Source: Roseburia_C amylophila
GTDB lineage: Bacteria > Bacillota > Clostridia > Lachnospirales > Lachnospiraceae
NCBI RefSeq assembly: GCF_025567465.1
Contig: NZ_JAOQKI010000001.1
Span: forward strand, 1 to 64,000
Length of the DNA: 64,000 nucleotides
Direction of reading: 5' to 3'
Below the pieces are notes generated by a model. The model was not told the origin of the DNA, ran no database searches, and saw only the letters and a list, made by a program, of their open reading frames with translations. Each line of letters opens with the position of its first letter. The first letter of the stretch is position 1. The position numbers and the translations under genes were made by a program. Shown piece by piece: positions 62,695 through 64,000 of this stretch.

Positions 62695-62720
62695 AAAAGC
62701 GGCAGGAGATGCTGCTTTTT
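62695..62720 (+). terminator. Terminator of the defence operon
   Basis: AAAAGCGGCA and TGCTGCTTTTT pair around GGAGA, with a T-run. It lies 50 bases after the sigma gene. Confidence 0.75.
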
Positions 62721-63049
62721 AGAGTTGCTGTTTTTGTTGGATGATGTCTTTGAAATGAAAAAGGCTTTTACCTTGATATAGATTTCAAAGCACCTACAGA
62801 TACACCATATTCCAGGGCTAACTCAGCGATTTTACCCTTTTGTCTGAGATGACCATTTTCTTCATAATGCAAATTATTGACACAAGTAGTAAACTTAAGG
62901 TACCTTCGTGGAAAATAAAAAAGTGGAGCCCACGCATGGAACTCCACCGGCTACGGGCATCGCAAGTTTCCGTAGCACAACCACTACAAATTATATACCA
63001 TTGATATCTGGCGATGTCAAACAGTATTTTTTTTAGTGGCATTAATAGT
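62721..63049. other. Gap with stem-loops and a helix-turn-helix remnant
   Basis: No intact gene. On the minus strand a frame of about 45 codons (about 62905-62773) encodes LRQKGKIAELALEYGVSVGA, then LKSISR and a stop, which looks like the HTH end of a transposase or recombinase. GTGGAG/CTCCAC (62923-62947) and CTACGG/CCGTAG (62951-62975) are adjacent hairpins. Read on the minus strand the first is followed by T6 and would end the TPR gene transcript. Confidence 0.4.
62912..62975 (-). terminator. Double hairpin and T-run, terminator for the minus strand
   Basis: Minus strand order: CTACGG/CCGTAG hairpin, GTGGAG/CTCCAC hairpin, then TTTTTTATTTTC. The outer pairs AGTGG (62922-62926) and CCACT (62981-62985) could close both. 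Confidence 0.55.
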
Positions 63050-63667
63050 TTATGCGTTTCTGTGTGTGATATTCTTATTTTGTTCATTCTTGGCATTCAG
63101 CCATTTTTCTTTATATTCCAGTGCTTTCTCAGGCTTGTGCCATCTGGCATATAGATTATTCAGATATCCGTATACAGATTTCAGATAGTTATTCTTAGAA
63201 ACATAATTATCAAATGCTGAAACAGCAGTATCAGATGAAGCTAAATCAGAATCACTGGTATCCATAGCAGTATTGATAATACTCTCTGCTGCCAGTAGAT
63301 TCTTTTCGGCTTCTACTGGTTTACCTTCCTTTAATGCAATTATTCCGGAAGCAAGTCGGCAGCAGCCATAATCTAAAGTGTTGTAGCCTTCGTTATCTGT
63401 TACAAGAGCATCATATTGATTAAGGACAAGCCGTGCAAGCTCTAAATCACCAGCAAGTATCAGCATATTTACAAGATTAAGCATCTGTTGGAGCATATCA
63501 TGCGTTTCAATTATGCCGGTGTCAGCATATGAAATCCTTATCTCAAATGCCTTGTGTAAGGCTTCGGTTGCTTTATCAGTTTTTTTAAGTGCAAGATATA
63601 CATTGGACAGATTGTTATAAAGATTTGAGAGTAGATTGATATAGCGCTTCTGATTCATGGTGTTCAT
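63050..63667 (-). pseudogene. TPR-repeat protein, probably lacking its N-terminus
   Basis: 205 codons with helix-pair repeats: YNNLSNVYLALKKTDKATEALHKAFEI, then LARLVLNQYDALV, LASGIIALKEGKPVEAEKNL and YGYLNNLYARWHKPEKALEYKEKWL (each TPR-like, about 34 residues). No ribosome binding site precedes the ATG, and the frame stays open upstream into sequence that belongs to an oppositely oriented ORF6N gene. Intact homologues usually have an HTH or more repeats first. I therefore read it as a 3' fragment left by recombination near 63680. Confidence 0.5.
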
Positions 63668-63685
63668 AGTGTCATCTTCATTTTC

Positions 63686-64000
63686 AAGCAGGTTAAGAAT
63701 AACATTGCCAAATTTGAAGGCGATGATTTTATGTTTGAATTGAATGATGAAGAAGTGGAAAATCTTTCAAGGTGCAAAAATTTCACCTTGAATATGGGAA
63801 GAGGTTCAAATATAAAATACAAACCTTATGTGTTTACAGAGCAGGGAGTATATATGCTTATGACAGTTTTGCACGGCGAGCTTGCAATTAAACAAAGCCG
63901 TGCACTTGTGAAGACTTTCAAGAAAATGAAAGATTACATTTTAGAAAATCGAGATCTTATAGGTCAGCGGGAAATTCTTCAGTTAAGCATGGAAACTGCT
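63686..64000 (+). pseudogene. ORF6N-domain protein, 5' truncated and running off the window
   Basis: The frame gives KQVKNNIAKFEGDDFMFEL, then KYKPYVFTEQGVYMLMTVLHGELAIKQS and RALVKTFKKMKDYILENRDL. This is the second half of an ORF6N domain (phage antirepressor-like; usual form NxxVKRNxxRFPxDFMFxL and FTEQGVxML). The first half, with the start codon, is missing because the sequence switches to the TPR fragment. The 3' end lies beyond the window. Such proteins mark prophages and mobile islands. Confidence 0.65.

Noticed and set aside
62818..63096. 92-codon frame on the minus strand after the sigma gene
   Set aside because: It reads through two RNA hairpins and has no protein-like pattern; another frame there shows the HTH remnant.

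Overview
The window is about 64 kb from a low-GC Firmicute, most probably a gut Lachnospiraceae. The ribosomal proteins, zinc-type S14, a leucine T-box, KTGD-type cell-wall anchoring and strong AAGGAGG ribosome binding sites all fit that family. The genus cannot be fixed from the sequence alone. No rRNA, tRNA, CRISPR array or complete insertion sequence was seen.

Layout. (1) 1-8.2 kb: small membrane and secreted proteins, a TraX-like protein, a leucine T-box followed by a 2-isopropylmalate synthase carrying a C-terminal AraC DNA-binding domain, a zinc-ribbon membrane protein with exact tandem repeats, and a proline/Na+ symporter. (2) 8.3-25.2 kb: the S10-spc-alpha ribosomal cluster from rpsJ to rplQ, including secY, adk, map, a KOW protein, infA, rpmJ and rpoA, ended by a strong terminator. 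Two spacers inside the spc part hold copies of a structured RNA element with compensatory base changes. (3) 25.2-29.6 kb: a membrane-bound LuxR-type regulator, a tiny Cys-rich secreted peptide, a cell-wall anchored protein and an AIM24 protein. Three copies of one operator-like motif lie at the two promoters. (4) 29.6-38.9 kb: a carbohydrate cluster with a DeoR regulator and a PPi-type phosphofructokinase facing a membrane hydrolase, a DhaK-DhaL kinase, RpiB-like and TIM-like isomerases and a split transketolase. The isomerases look like erythritol-pathway EryI and EryH enzymes, so the likely substrate is a four-carbon ketose or polyol. (5) 38.9-47.3 kb: housekeeping genes: a two-component system, mutS2, an HtrA-like protein with no catalytic triad, yhaM and rlmD.

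(6) 47.3-64 kb: an accessory island starting at the 3' end of rlmD. A mobile-element remnant and small ORFs lead to one compact operon of about 14 kb (promoter near 48447, terminator near 62720). It encodes a Cro-type repressor, a DndC-like PP-loop/Fe-S protein, a DUF4007 protein, a 1202-residue BrxC-like ATPase, a DndA-like cysteine desulfurase, a PLD-plus-SF2 helicase, a 57-residue protein, a DndD-like ATPase, a 179-residue unknown, a DUF4357 gene split by an in-frame stop, and a sigma-70 family protein. The parts imply sulfur insertion into DNA or another nucleic acid coupled to an ATPase/helicase defence arm. The combination, lacking recognisable DndB/DndE and ending in its own sigma factor, is the best candidate for an undescribed system here. 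The island ends in broken genes (TPR, ORF6N).
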